Shown piece by piece: positions 1 to 27,615 of a stretch of 64,000 bases of DNA. Below the pieces are notes generated by a model. The model was not told where the DNA came from. It did no database searches and saw only the letters and a program-made list of their open reading frames with translations. Source of the DNA: Himantopus leucocephalus (taxonomy: Eukaryota; Chordata; Aves; Charadriiformes; Recurvirostridae); contig RSEF01000001.1 in assembly GCA_003993805.1 (NCBI GenBank), positions 144,056,536 through 144,120,535 of the forward strand, read 5' to 3'. A program made the translations under genes and the position numbers. Position 1 is the first letter of the stretch. Each line of letters opens with the position of its first letter.

Positions 1-16015
<16,015 letters not shown>

Positions 16016-18280
16016 CAACCTCGCTTTTCAGCAGAACAGTTGAAGGTACAGTATTGTGATAAACATCTTAGATATGATAAATTGCTGTGATTACTTATGA
16101 GCTTCCCAGAAAAATATAGCAGTTGTAAACAGCATATGTGGAGAGAGGAAGAAAGCTGGTCTCCTTGATATTTAAATTTAGCATAATCTTTCATATTTGC
16201 AGCTCTTTGTAAATTGGCATCGTATGCAAACTGAGCATATCATAGCAACTGCAAGTATCTGGTAAATGTAAACGTTTCCTTTATCCATTCAGAATATAGT
16301 CAGAAGAGTTGCTGCTTTTCTTCATTAATACAGTACCTTTCCTGTAAGTCTATGGAGCCTGATTGCATGAAGAAAACAGCTAAAAGTGGGGTCACCCTAG
16401 AAAATGGTAGTTAATGTTGCTGCTCACTCTTTTCCGCTGCTGTAAATACTTGCAGCACAGTGTAGAATCACTTCGCCTGGAAAGCCTGCAAACAACATGA
16501 AAAAAGCATAGTAGGCTTTAGTGACAGTTTCAAAGTACAATGCCACAGCTGATTTATTTTTTTTGAAAGAGTGTATTCTAAATTACAAAACTGAGGTCGT
16601 CTAACTTGCATAGCTGACTCTATATTCTTCTCTCTCTTTTTTTAATTGACAGCGGTAGCAATTTGTGGAGGATATATATCCCTGTGATGCTACTGGCAGT
16701 AAAATATGAGCTTGTCACTTGAAAAAGCTTCTGCAGTCCTTGAACACTGGATTTCAAATAATCAGAGCTGAATATAACTTTGTCTTCCCAGGGAATATGT
16801 TGAATAACCGTCTGCTTTTGGCAGAAACCAGTGATCTAGAGCCTCGGTGGTTTCAGGGAAGACTGAGTGTGCATTAGAATTTGAGCTTTAGCTGCTAATG
16901 AAGCACTTATTTCTTCTTTTAATTGAAAATTCATCTCAACACTTCACTGTGATTTTTACCTGTGCATTTTGTTTTGAAATGATTTTTCCTTAAGCTTTAT
17001 CATACATCTATTTACACATCTTTTTCTTGTAAATACTGATGAGGTTTGCCCACAGTGCATTGAAATGAAATAATATTCTGTACTTCAGTTTTGTGCCTAT
17101 CTCTTTTTGTCTTTAATAAGGAGTTATTGGCCACTTTTATGCAGGTGTATAATTCAAAAATATAGCTGAAGAGGCTTGAGAAATATACAGCTGCTGGAAT
17201 CAAAAGAGCCTTCTTACTGACTGTGGAGTGTGGGAGCTATCCCGTTATGGTTATGTTGACACTTTTAGTCACTAGTGGCACTTACTGGTTAATATTAAAT
17301 AGTCCGGGAGCAACTATCAATTATGTGTTTAAAAACATACTTGTGTAACACCTGTAAACAAAGTAGGCAAAATGCCTAGTATAATCCCTTAATATATATA
17401 TAGTATAGCTGTAGTAGATCCAAGTGAGTGGTCGGCGGGTGAGATAGCATGTTAATCTTTGAAGATGCAGACACTTGATTAATACCAGCAGGCTTTCTGT
17501 CACTTGAAGAAGTATTTTGACTTCCTATAGGCTCAACAAAACAAGATTTAGTCAGCAGCTAAACAACATGCGAATGTTGCAGCAGAAATACAAAGGCTGA
17601 GACACACACGGGGAGCACTGCTGGCCCTCTTAACGTTCTGTAGGCATCTCTATGGAAAAGTTCACATCAAGATGTATAATGTCTAGACATTATGTGCCAT
17701 ACAGTCTTAACTTTATTTCTGTTGGTGAGCTATGATAACTTTCTGCTAGATCATGTGCTGCTTTGAGGACACGTGTGTCCAGTTCCTTATAAGAATAAAT
17801 TATAAATGCAACTCTCTTTGGACACTAACACAAAAGAAGTGAAAACTTTGGGGGGGTGGGTTTTTTGCTTTTTTATTTGTTTTTTTCACATGTAAGGGAG
17901 TTCACAGTGTAGCTTGAGCTCAGTTGTAGCCCCGTTCTTGCTCTCTTTAAAGCCAGCAACGGGAAAGTAACCAATGACATTATGTGCGATGTATAAAGAA
18001 ATCATACCTACAACAATCCAGCTCTATTTATGTTAGCGTACTTCAGAGAAACACTTTCTTTTGACTGTGCAGTAAGCTGTAGCATGGTACTGTGTCTTCC
18101 AAATAAGTCCTTCATCTATTTCCTAAATACTAAACAAACAAAACCAGTTTGTTTTGCTGTGATACATTGTGTTTGACAAACGTCACATTATATTTTATTA
18201 TGGTGTCATTGTATAACCTGTAGATTTCTGTATTTGCATGACCTGTATAGCATGTATAAAGGTGAAATACATTTTCATTT
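16016..18280 (+). other. MAP7D2: MAP7D2 3' untranslated region (end approximate)
   Basis: Contiguous A+T-rich sequence after the stop, with no splice sites required. A canonical AATAAA lies at 17794-17799. A second possible end is near 18260 with only variant signals (TATAAAGG, AATACA). The true length cannot be set from sequence. It contains a perfect 18-bp palindrome at 17676-17693. Confidence 0.55.
17794..17799 (+). terminator. Candidate polyadenylation signal of MAP7D2
   Basis: The canonical hexamer AATAAA lies 1.78 kb after the MAP7D2 stop codon, with a T/G-rich stretch about 60 bp downstream (ggggggtgggttttttgc). It is one of several possible ends. Confidence 0.45.
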
Positions 18281-19353
18281 ATGAATCTAACTTGTTTCTT
18301 AGCCTTTTTTGCTCCCAGAAAAAATACGACTAATATAAAAATGCATGTATGTTAATTTGTTCTGAGGTGTTTTCTGAAGGAGGGTGTAATACTGAACGAA
18401 GGAGTGGTTGTCAGAGCCTCAAAACATTTCACCATTGTTTCCTTTGCCGTATACTAATTTGCTTTCTGAGGTCTTGCCAGTACACAGAAGAAATGCAGAA
18501 ATGGTGGCAGAAGAGCCTTGAGGTGAGGACTTCCAAATTCTGGCGTCCAGGGTGCTGCTGACAGTATACAAGCCAGTTGGCAGCTGTTTCTGCTCTCTGG
18601 GGTATTACTTGGCAAAGAAAACAAGGAAGAGAAAACTTGGGAGCCATGGCTGGCGGACACTGTTCTGTTGAGCATACAAGAGCTGTTCTGTAAGGGTACC
18701 TGGAACAGAAATGCTGAACTTCTCTTCAAGCTACGTGCACGTACTGCTGCTTAGAAACAGGCCAGCCTGGAGCTGCTCTTAGTTTTCTAGTAAAACACTG
18801 GGGAGAAACATTGTACAATTTAAAAAAAAAAGAAGAATTAAATCGTAACTTCTGTCAAAATTAAAAATGGCATAATCTGCTTTTATTATGAAGTATATTA
18901 ATACTTTCCATGGTGACAGTTCATTTCCCTCTTATTAACTCTTGAATCATTCATGTGATTTGTCCACTCAATTATTTACTAAGATTCAAGGAAGCATGAC
19001 AAGTGAGTATTCATGAAAAAAGTTACTGCATATTTTCCTTTATATTTGCTTTCAGATGTAACTTTGCAAATTTGACTGAATATCTGGAGCAAATACTGTT
19101 AGCTGAGGGGTTAAATTGCTTCTACTTTTTATTTTTGGTGATGTAGCTTCTTCATACCAATGCCATACCAGTGTTTGCTGCTGTGATTCAAGTCTGTGCA
19201 ATGAGCTTTACTTTTAGTTTGTCAGTGGTCTTGAAACTGTGGTGAGGGATCACTGGTGATTCACACAAGTCCTTGGTAGAGCTTTCTGGCTGTAAAGCAC
19301 TTGAGAATCAAGCTGTGTGAAGTGGCAAGGAAAAAAAAAAGAGTAGAGCAGTG

Positions 19354-19563
19354 ATCATAGAATAATAGAATGATTTGGGTTGGAAGGGACCTTAAAGATC
19401 ATCTAGTNNNNNNNNNNNNNNNNNNNNNNNNNNNNNNNNNNNNNNNNNNNNNNNNNNNNNNNNNNNNNNNNNNNNNNNNNNNNNNNNNNNNNNNNNNNNN
19501 NNNNNNNTACTCCAGGTGGGGTCTCACCAGAGCGGAGTAGAGGGGCAGAAACACCTCCTTCAA
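19354..19563 (-). mobile_element. CR1 LINE fragment, antisense, interrupted by N gap
   Basis: The segment 19354-19407 (atcatagaat...gggttggaagggaccttaaagatcatctagt) is the reverse complement of the avian CR1 3' terminus. After the 100-N gap, 19508-19563 on the minus strand encodes LYSALVRPHLE, part of the conserved CR1 reverse-transcriptase tail. The gap therefore falls inside one 5'-truncated CR1 copy whose true length is unknown. Confidence 0.88.
19408..19507. other. Assembly gap (100 N)
   Basis: Exactly 100 N, the conventional length for a gap of unknown size. It lies inside a CR1 element, so a collapsed or unassembled repeat is the likely cause. Confidence 0.98.
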
Positions 19564-22500
19564 TGCATTTTTATAAATGGTTTTGTAAAGGGTTGAATGG
19601 ATATTTTTTTTTTTCCGGATTACTTTCATAAAGTGATCTGCAAAACAGGATTGTACATACCAAGAAGAGTCGGACACTGCTACTGTCCTTTTCCCGGATT
19701 TATTTTTAGTAACTAGTATAACTATTAGTAAGTTTCTAATACGTAAATAAATAGTACCTGTGAGGTAATTGGGCATCACGGTAGCTCTGATTAGGTTCAG
19801 CAGTTTCTGTGGTGTTGCCCTGGGAAACAACACCCAAAGCTTGTCTCAGCAAAAGCACTGAGCAGACCTCCTGGCTCCCCAGCAAGTTCATTTCAAAACA
19901 AAATGGCATCAGCGAGGGGTGGATTTTCGGGCTGCATTTTCATCTAGTGATGAAGAGATAGAAGGGGGGGGGGCGGAAATCATCTGCTGTCCTGTAATTG
20001 TACAAATTATACATGTGGATAAAGCAACAGAAGTGGCACAGACTGCAACCCTGGCTGGCGTGGTGGGGATCTTCCCTCTGCCACTTCTCAAAAAGAGAGC
20101 AGCACCTCACTCCACCACGGTCTCTGCCTCTCCAGCATACACAGCTCAGCCGCCCCTGCCACCACCCCGCTTATATTTCGGGCATTGGCAGTGTGGCACT
20201 GCAGCTGGTACTGCTCTGCAGCCCCACGTGCCCGAGGTAGTGCTGTGGCCTTCTCCAGCGTCAGTCACGACTGGTCAGAGGAGCTCAGGATATCTCTGGG
20301 GCTTCAGTGCTGTGAGGCAGCCTGGAAACCCTAGTAAGAAGACATCCTTCCCGTAAAGGTTTAAACTGTGGTCCCTTCCCCGTATTAGAATGTAAACAGT
20401 TTAATATTCAGGAGCTGAAGACTGTTCACTCTGTGAGGTCTACTGTTTGTTTGCTGTAAGCCATGGCCCGTATCCCGCACAAGAGGGACACTGTCCTGTG
20501 AGCGGCACACACGGATCGGTGGGGATATGCTGCTCCTTCTCCAGCTTTAGTGACCTGCTGAACTTCTTCCTTGCTCCTCCCCTCTCCCTCCCTAGGCAAG
20601 AACAAGGTAGAGACTGAAAAACTCTCTTTGTTGGCTCTCATTTTAGAACAATGTTGTTCGAGCTGTTGGTGGCCTCCAAAGACAACACCGAGCGTGGTTG
20701 TTCACCTACGGTGCCTCTGTGTAGGTGTGTACAAATATACATTAAAGGGAGTTGCCTGACATCTGGGGATGTTGGTTTTCAGTATCAATATTAAATTTTG
20801 AAAAGTTTATTACTGCTGGGCCACTGTGCTAAAATCTGGAAAATATAATGCATATTATTACTGAATGCAATTTCCTGTGGCTTTCCTTTTTAATATTAAG
20901 AAAAACAGGTTTAAAATTCATTCAATCTCTCCAGAATACATACACTTAATAATAATAGAAATCTTAAGATATTCAGATGCATTTTTGTTAATGCTGTTAG
21001 TGGCAATAATACCAGCCCAGAACATCATGAGCCACAGTGTTCGTCTTTCCCCCACTTTATCCCATCATTTATCTTATCCTTATGATCTCCTACAGGTGAA
21101 GAGTCGGTGATGCTATTCACTCAGTTAGCTAATTTAACTTGTCTGTTGAAGCAACACATTAAGTGTAAAAGCCGTTAAAATTGCAGGCAGAAACACCAAG
21201 AGAAAGGATGTTTAAGCTTTTAAAGTAATTACATAAAGTATAAGAAAATGGTTTCTTGACCACCGGAATAATTTTTGATAGTTGTTTTCTTCTCGGTCGC
21301 CTTGTTTGTTCTCCAGCTTGTATACGTTTTACAGCATTTCTAATGGTTCAAGACTAGGTAGTAATGTTTTTAAGCAGTGGGTTTGATGATTACCTGAGGC
21401 CTGCAATTTTCAGGAGCAAAATAAACGCTCTGGAAACTAGTGTGTGATGTTCACTTGGGAGCTTTACAAAAATAGATATGTATCCCTGCTGAAATCAAGC
21501 CTTAATGATTTCCAGAGAAAAAAACAACTATGATGCAGGAAAGATTCAATGACTAGAAGGAAACGGTAAGCAGTGTGCTGTGTGATCTATGAAGTCCTTG
21601 CTCTAAGAATAAGTTTTTAAAATAGTTGCATGAATAGCTCAAACCAGAAACTTTGCATTATCACCCGTATCTTCTTGCTGGGTCTAAAAGGAAGAACGTG
21701 AAGTCAATGGCAGTTGCAGGTGATTGATGTTGTACAGGAATGGGCCCAAGAACTTAAAATTACATGGCTGGAGAAAAACATTAATGGGTGTGAGAGATGG
21801 TCACGACCAGGGAAGTTACTCTGATGGTATTTCCTCATTTTTTTCTAGAAATAACAGCCACTCTCACGAAATTCAATACGTAAGCAGCACAGCAAGCAGG
21901 ATCAGGGCAATATCACCATATTAACATTATGTTCGCACACATCCCTTTTCAGAATAACTTCTCTCTTTTAAAATACATGTGACAACATTGTTGAAATACC
22001 ATTATTAGCGCCTTAAATATGCAGAGCTGTGGGGGTTTATACCAATAAATTGTATGGAGTTATTCCTAATTTTCCTGGTGTGAGATACCAAGAACAGTTT
22101 TTGCTCTCTCCTTTTTCTTCTTTTTCTTTTCTTAAACTTCTTATTAGTTCAAATACACAAATCCAAGAGAATACAAATTCTGGTGTTTGCCTGCTGGAAT
22201 AAGTTTGTTCTCTCAGTTCCTGGCCAGAGACTGCCCTCACCACAACTGGCAGAGAAACAAGAAATCTGAGGAGTCTTTTGGAGGCTGAATATCTGCAGTA
22301 TTGTGTAGGGGACAGCAGTGAAGCACCGCTGGTACGGGCATTTAATATAATCCTGGTCAGAAATGGCTAAAACTTCCCCAGGTGAAGACTGGGACAGAAT
22401 TTCTTTCCTTTTTGGCAAGAAAGGTTTGCATTTCTAACCTATGTTTTTACAAGGTTAATTTATGCTGATGTTCCTGGACGAGTGCTGGTTTTCAGAGCAG

Positions 22501-22812
22501 AAAGTGTCCTGTAGCAAATGAAACTGCTGGTGGATTTAGCAAATAAATGAGTTGATGGAATGAGGGAGGGGAAGCAGGATGGGTCAAGGTAACAGTCGCT
22601 GAAGAATGCTAACATACTTTGCACATATTTACTACCATTATTACTACTACTATTAAAATTCCTAAGACAAATGAGTATCAGTCATGTCGACAACGTCGTG
22701 GCAAGCTGGACGTTTTGAAACTTGATCCCTCCTCAGACTTCTCATCCGGCTATTTCGCTGCAATTTCTCCTTCTGTCACCTTTCCAAGATCAGGCTCTTC
22801 CACAGGCCAAGA

Positions 22813-22950
22813 AACGGAGCCTTTCTGCGCCTCTGCCGTCCTCCTCAAATTCATCTGCTGCGGCTCTTGGGTGAAAAGCCTAACGGAGCCTTTCTGCGCC
22901 TCTGCCGTCCTCCTCAAATTCATCTGCTGCGGCTCTTGGGTGAAAAGCCT
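22813..22950. repeat. Perfect 69-bp tandem duplication
   Basis: Positions 22813-22881 and 22882-22950 are identical over 69 bp. The period is a multiple of three, so an overlapping open frame simply repeats 23 residues; I do not think that frame is coding. Confidence 0.97.
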
Positions 22951-23748
22951 GGTTCAAAGCCTTTGCTTTTAAAATCCTGTTACTGTATTTATGTCACACG
23001 TTGGTGTTAATTCATACACTGAGATTGTTTGCACTGGTATGTTGCCAAAATCCTACCGAGTTTTACACGGGCTGTACGCCTAGCAGCAACAGCACATTTT
23101 CACGTGTTGTTACAGGAAAGTCATGATAACCTCATAAATAAAACATGGGGGCATCATTATGTCACGGGAGCCCAGCCTTGCTACGGGCTCTTGTTAAAGA
23201 GTAATTTGGTGATACTGTCAGAGCCAAGACATGCAGTCAGTCATCCTCTCACGTTCCTTCAGGTTTTAATTAAACGATTACTTTACAGCTTTCCTTAAAT
23301 TTCAAAGCTAAATAATGTGGGACTTATTTCCTCAATTAAGGAGAGAATCGTTATCTGTTGCTCTGAGCCTAGACTGCAAACAAATACCACAGTTCCACAG
23401 AAAGCTGTTAAAGAAAGTTCTTACAACTGAATTTGTTCCATTTTTTTGCTTTGTTCTGGACCAAATTCTTGCCATGTCTGGATGAGGTGTTATAGATTGG
23501 AAGGTATTTTGACAAGTAACCTCAGGAGTTGACTTAAGCACCAGTATCTCAGTTTCTATAAAGTAAGAGAAATAGCTGATGCTCCTTTGCTGGAGACTTA
23601 GAGCTTTAGCTAATTTTGTTCCACTGAATGATAGAAATATTTTTTTTTTCATTAGAAGAAGAAAACGAGTAGTGTGCCCACAAACAATTAGGCAGCTCAC
23701 TCTCGTTTCAAGACAGGAGATGTGCTTTGTGGTTTGGTGAAAGTATTG

Positions 23749-23804
23749 GAACTCAAAGAAAAGAACTCAAAGAAAAGGACTCAAAGAAAAGAACTCAAAG
23801 AAAA
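23749..23804. repeat. 14-bp tandem repeat, 4 copies
   Basis: Four units of gaactcaaagaaaa in a row (the third has one substitution), followed by a poly-A run. Simple intergenic minisatellite. Confidence 0.95.
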
Positions 23805-26800
23805 AAAAAAAGCCTGGTTGTGCTAAGGGGTAGGGGTGGGTGGGAAGTGGAAGAAGAAAGCATAAATGTGAAACTCCTCCAAAAGCAGAGATCAAAGTTA
23901 ATGAAGCCGTGCAAGTCTTATCAGGAGGCGTAATAAGATAGTGAAGTACAAACGAAATGTTTCCCTTTAGATATTATGAGAGGTTGGCTGATAAAACCAT
24001 GATTACCCTTGGACAGCAGTTCTCAATGGTGGATCTTGCCTTTGCAGATGTTGGCTCCACCAGACTCTCTCTCACTGCTCTGGCATGCTTTTTCGCCTGT
24101 AAGTGTTGCCGTTTACAGGCTCTGTCTGCAGACACCAAAATGAATGGTGTATGACAACCAAGCTAACTCACTCCCTACAAAGAGCTTTTAATTTCATTTA
24201 TCTGGTCCACCTCAGTGGAGAAGGGGCATTCAGCAGCGGCTGCTGTGGTGGTGAGCCTGGCAGAGCGGGAAAGCCCAGGCAGCGCTGCCCAGCACAGGCC
24301 GGGCTCCCTCACTCTACCTGTTCCTGTGCCTGACCTTGCCAGTGATCAAGGGAAGTTTTATTTCCACTTTTTCTTAAAAAAAAAAATAAAATAATTAACA
24401 TACTATGGTTTGGCAAAGTTCAGCTCTGATAGTAATGTTCTATGTGGAAAACGAAATGCCTCCCTGAAAGAACAGATAGGAGATACGCAGGATGTGTCTG
24501 CTATCAAGGGCTAGTTTCTGCCTTTGAATTCTAGGTGACTTCCATTCCTCATTTCCAGGTATTTAGCATGCAAACCGCAGCCATGCTCTTTCCAAAGGGA
24601 ATGTTTACTAAATTAAACATTAAAGGAATATGAAAGCTATTCTCTATTCTAATGATACTTAATTAGAAAAAAAAAACCCCATGGAAATAGATTAAAATAA
24701 TTAGTCTTAATAAGCAGTAATTGCCAAGTCTTGTGCAATAGAATAGCCTTCACAATTTAGAGACGGAGAGTAATGATGCTGTGGAACTACTAATAGACAC
24801 TGCTTTGAATATTTAATTTTTAAAGTGTGTTTAAGTTCTTGTTTTCTTAGACTACACGGTCCCAACCATTGAGACCCATGTGTACTTACAATCCACCGGG
24901 ACAGTATCCATCCCATTACCGATCAGGATAAGTGTGTATTGGATGAAGACCATCTGAGGCGAATTCAAGTAAATAGGTCAGCAATGAAGTTTAGTAATTC
25001 AGTTTATGTAATGTAGAAGTTTATCATACGCACATAGAGGTGGGTTCTCTGTACTTAGTGCTTTGGACCTGTTTTTCCTTCAAGTGAGGTGTCTGCTTAG
25101 TGTTTGTTAAGTTTCAGGGCAGCGCTAGGCCCCCTACACGCAGCGAACAGGCAAACCACTACACCAGCCAAAGCAGGGAATGAAACTGAATCTTTTTTTC
25201 TGTTAGTTCGATTTTCCTAATCTTGTGAATGAAACCGTAGCTGCCTAGGCAGTGATTGTCCTGCGTATTGTAAGACGTATGCCAAACTGGTACTGCCCAT
25301 TATCTGGTTGAGCCTCCCCTGAGCTGGCCCGGGTTTCTTTGGGGAAGTGCAGGTTAATGGCATCCGCCCGCTTCAGGCTCACTCGCTTGATCTAAAGCTC
25401 ACTCTGCCCAAGTCTCACCCCGAGCTCTTATTAACGAAAATATCAACAATAGCGAAGAGGAAGCAAGTATTGTTTAGTGCAGCTCGCCACTGCATTTCTA
25501 TGCCATATAGTTCAGTAAATCTTTTGCAGTCCCTTTTAGTTGGGAAGACACTACTACTAAATTTAAAAATAATCTTACACTGCTATAGGCTTCTCTTATG
25601 AAAATGTCCAGGTGTTTTTGTGGAGACGCAGGAAATTATTTTGTACGGCAATCATGCAGGTTTCCTCCTGGTGTTTGAGCTAATCTAAGGAAGGCTAAGG
25701 AACCGAGCAGGATCCTGCGGATGCTCAGAGACAGCAACCAGATTTATAGCTATAAAGAGGGATCCTTCAGTCCCACCTGCGGCAACTCTGCCAAGGTTGG
25801 GAAGATGGAAATCCGAAGAGAACACTCTGCTGAGACATCAGGCCTATCAAAGGAGAGCAAGAAGGTGTCGGCAGCTAAAAGTTTGAAGGATAGCCAAAGT
25901 CAGCAGCCCACACTGCTGTTGGGAACATAAGGAATCTGAGACCACTTCTTTGAAGTACACCTAATTCAGGCGCCAACGGTAGGTAACCCTTCCTCTCCGC
26001 TCTTTGTCCAGTGAATATAAACACCTGACTTCACCCTGTTAGGCCATGGTTTGATGACAGAGGAAATGCAGCACTACGGCTCTGACCCGGGTCAGAAATG
26101 CCAAGTCTACTTAGTAGAGAGTGCTGACTGTGGCTCTTTTTGGGGGCTTAAATTCATTTGTTTGAAAAAAAAAACCAAACCCGTTGACAGGCTAACTTGG
26201 TTTTGGCAAGCTTTATACCAGATCAGATATCGTCTGCCTGTGCCGCTGTAACGGTGCCGTATCAGGTATCGCCCATCTTCCTGTGGCTACTGTAAAAACA
26301 CAAAACCAACACCAATTCTGTGCTCGGGCTAAAGCAACAGCGTGTGCCTGCATCTGCTCCGAACCGAATTTATGTTAATGAGTTGATCTGACAACGCAGT
26401 GAACTAGTATGCACCATCCTTCACCAACTGCCTCGTCTGCCTAATGGGATCTAGGTAGCGCCTGTGTCTCCTTTCGCATGCGGTCTAAAGGTATTTCTCA
26501 GTGGGTTTTCTACCGCAGAAAGACACCGCGTTTCGAAAGGGCTGCGGTCCGTGTCGGCGTGTGCTCCCGCGGCTCCCAGCTCCCGAAGAGAAAACTCGCT
26601 TGGCTCAAACGCCAAACTCCGTTCGTCCCGCCGCGGGTACCCCGACGGGCAGCCCGGGGGGCGCATCCCCGCGGCCCGCCAGGTTCGGGTCCCTGGGAGC
26701 GACACCGTCCCCCGGGGAGGGACGGCGCCCCAGCGCACACTCGGACGGCCGCCCCGGGAACTTGGAAAAAGCCTCGGAAAAACCCACCCCGGCCCTGCCA

Positions 26801-27203
26801 GGGGCGCCGCGGGCCTGGCAGCAGCACCCCCGGACAGGTAAGCCATGGCCGCCTCACCTGCGGGCCGGCGGGCAGCACCGAGGCCGCGCCTGCTCGGCCG
26901 GTCTGCGGCCTCACCGCCCACACCGCAGGGGAAGGGGGTTCGCTGTCGGCCCGGTAAGGCCTCGGGGAGACGTCCGGCCGAATCGGTCCTGCCCCAGAGC
27001 GCTGGGACGGCGGCCGTGCTGCCTCCCCGGCGAAGCCCGGCGCTCCGGGCCTGCCCCGCTCCGGCCGCCCTCGGCCCCGCGCGGGAGCCGACAGGCGCTC
27101 CCCGGGGGGATGGGGCCGGGCGGGACGTGTCACGGGTGGGATCTGCTTTTCACAGGGCTTTCCGGCTGAGGGGCTCCTCAGAGCTCCGAACACCCCCCGG
27201 CAA

Positions 27204-27230
27204 GGGCCGGGGCCGGGGCCGGGGTCGGGG
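27204..27230 (+). promoter_or_regulatory. G-quadruplex motif in CpG island
   Basis: Five runs of three or four G separated by two bases each (27204-06, 27209-12, 27215-18, 27221-24, 27227-30). This matches the classical intramolecular quadruplex pattern with very short loops. It lies about 0.3-0.4 kb upstream of the presumed first-exon donor. Confidence 0.7.
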
Positions 27231-27479
27231 CCTCCTTCCCCTCCGCGCTACTATCGGCAACGAGTGGCCGGCACAGAGCTGCCCGACGCCTCCCCCCGAG
27301 AGCGCCCAGCCCGGACGGGCACACGGCGGCCAGAGCGACAGGCAGCACCGGTGCCGCCTCCCGCCCCGGTGCCGCCTCCAGGGGCGGGGTAGGGGGAGGT
27401 GCCGCACCGCCCGGCCCCGCCCGCCCCTCCTCTTCCGGGGCGCCCGCCCTCCGCCCGCCCTTTCTCTCCGCCGCGCCCG

Positions 27480-27615
27480 TGGGGAGCAGCTGCAGCCGGC
27501 TCGGCCCGCCGGGACCCGCCCCGCCTCCTCGCCGGGCACCTGCTCGGGGCGGAGCGGGCGGCGGACGGAGGAGCGGCGGGAGGCGGCGGCGGCGGCGGAA
27601 GCGGTCCCGCTGGCG
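27480..27615 (+). other. BCLAF3: Presumed BCLAF3 non-coding first exon (5' end unknown)
   Basis: A consensus donor (TGGCG|gtgagt at 27616) follows a CGG-rich segment in the CpG island. BCLAF3's start codon lies in a short internal exon at 35887-35960, so a separate upstream 5'UTR exon is required, and this is the best placed one. The transcription start is not determinable from sequence. Confidence 0.5.

Larger units (their letters stand above)
18300..26460. other. Intergenic DNA between MAP7D2 and BCLAF3
   Basis: No coding region is recognised on either strand. It contains a CR1 fragment broken by an assembly gap (19354-19563), a perfect 69-bp tandem duplication (22813-22950) and a 14-bp tandem repeat (23749-23804). 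Open frames of up to 145 codons (19919-20356) look compositional: they lack family motifs and flanking splice logic. Confidence 0.6.

Noticed and set aside
19919..20356. A 145-codon + strand frame in intergenic DNA
   Set aside because: It has no family motif, no promoter or splice context, and a G-run and proline-rich low complexity. It is unlikely to be a gene.
22619..22972. A 117-codon + strand frame with an internal 23-residue repeat
   Set aside because: The repeat is only the 69-bp DNA duplication read in frame. Nothing else supports coding.
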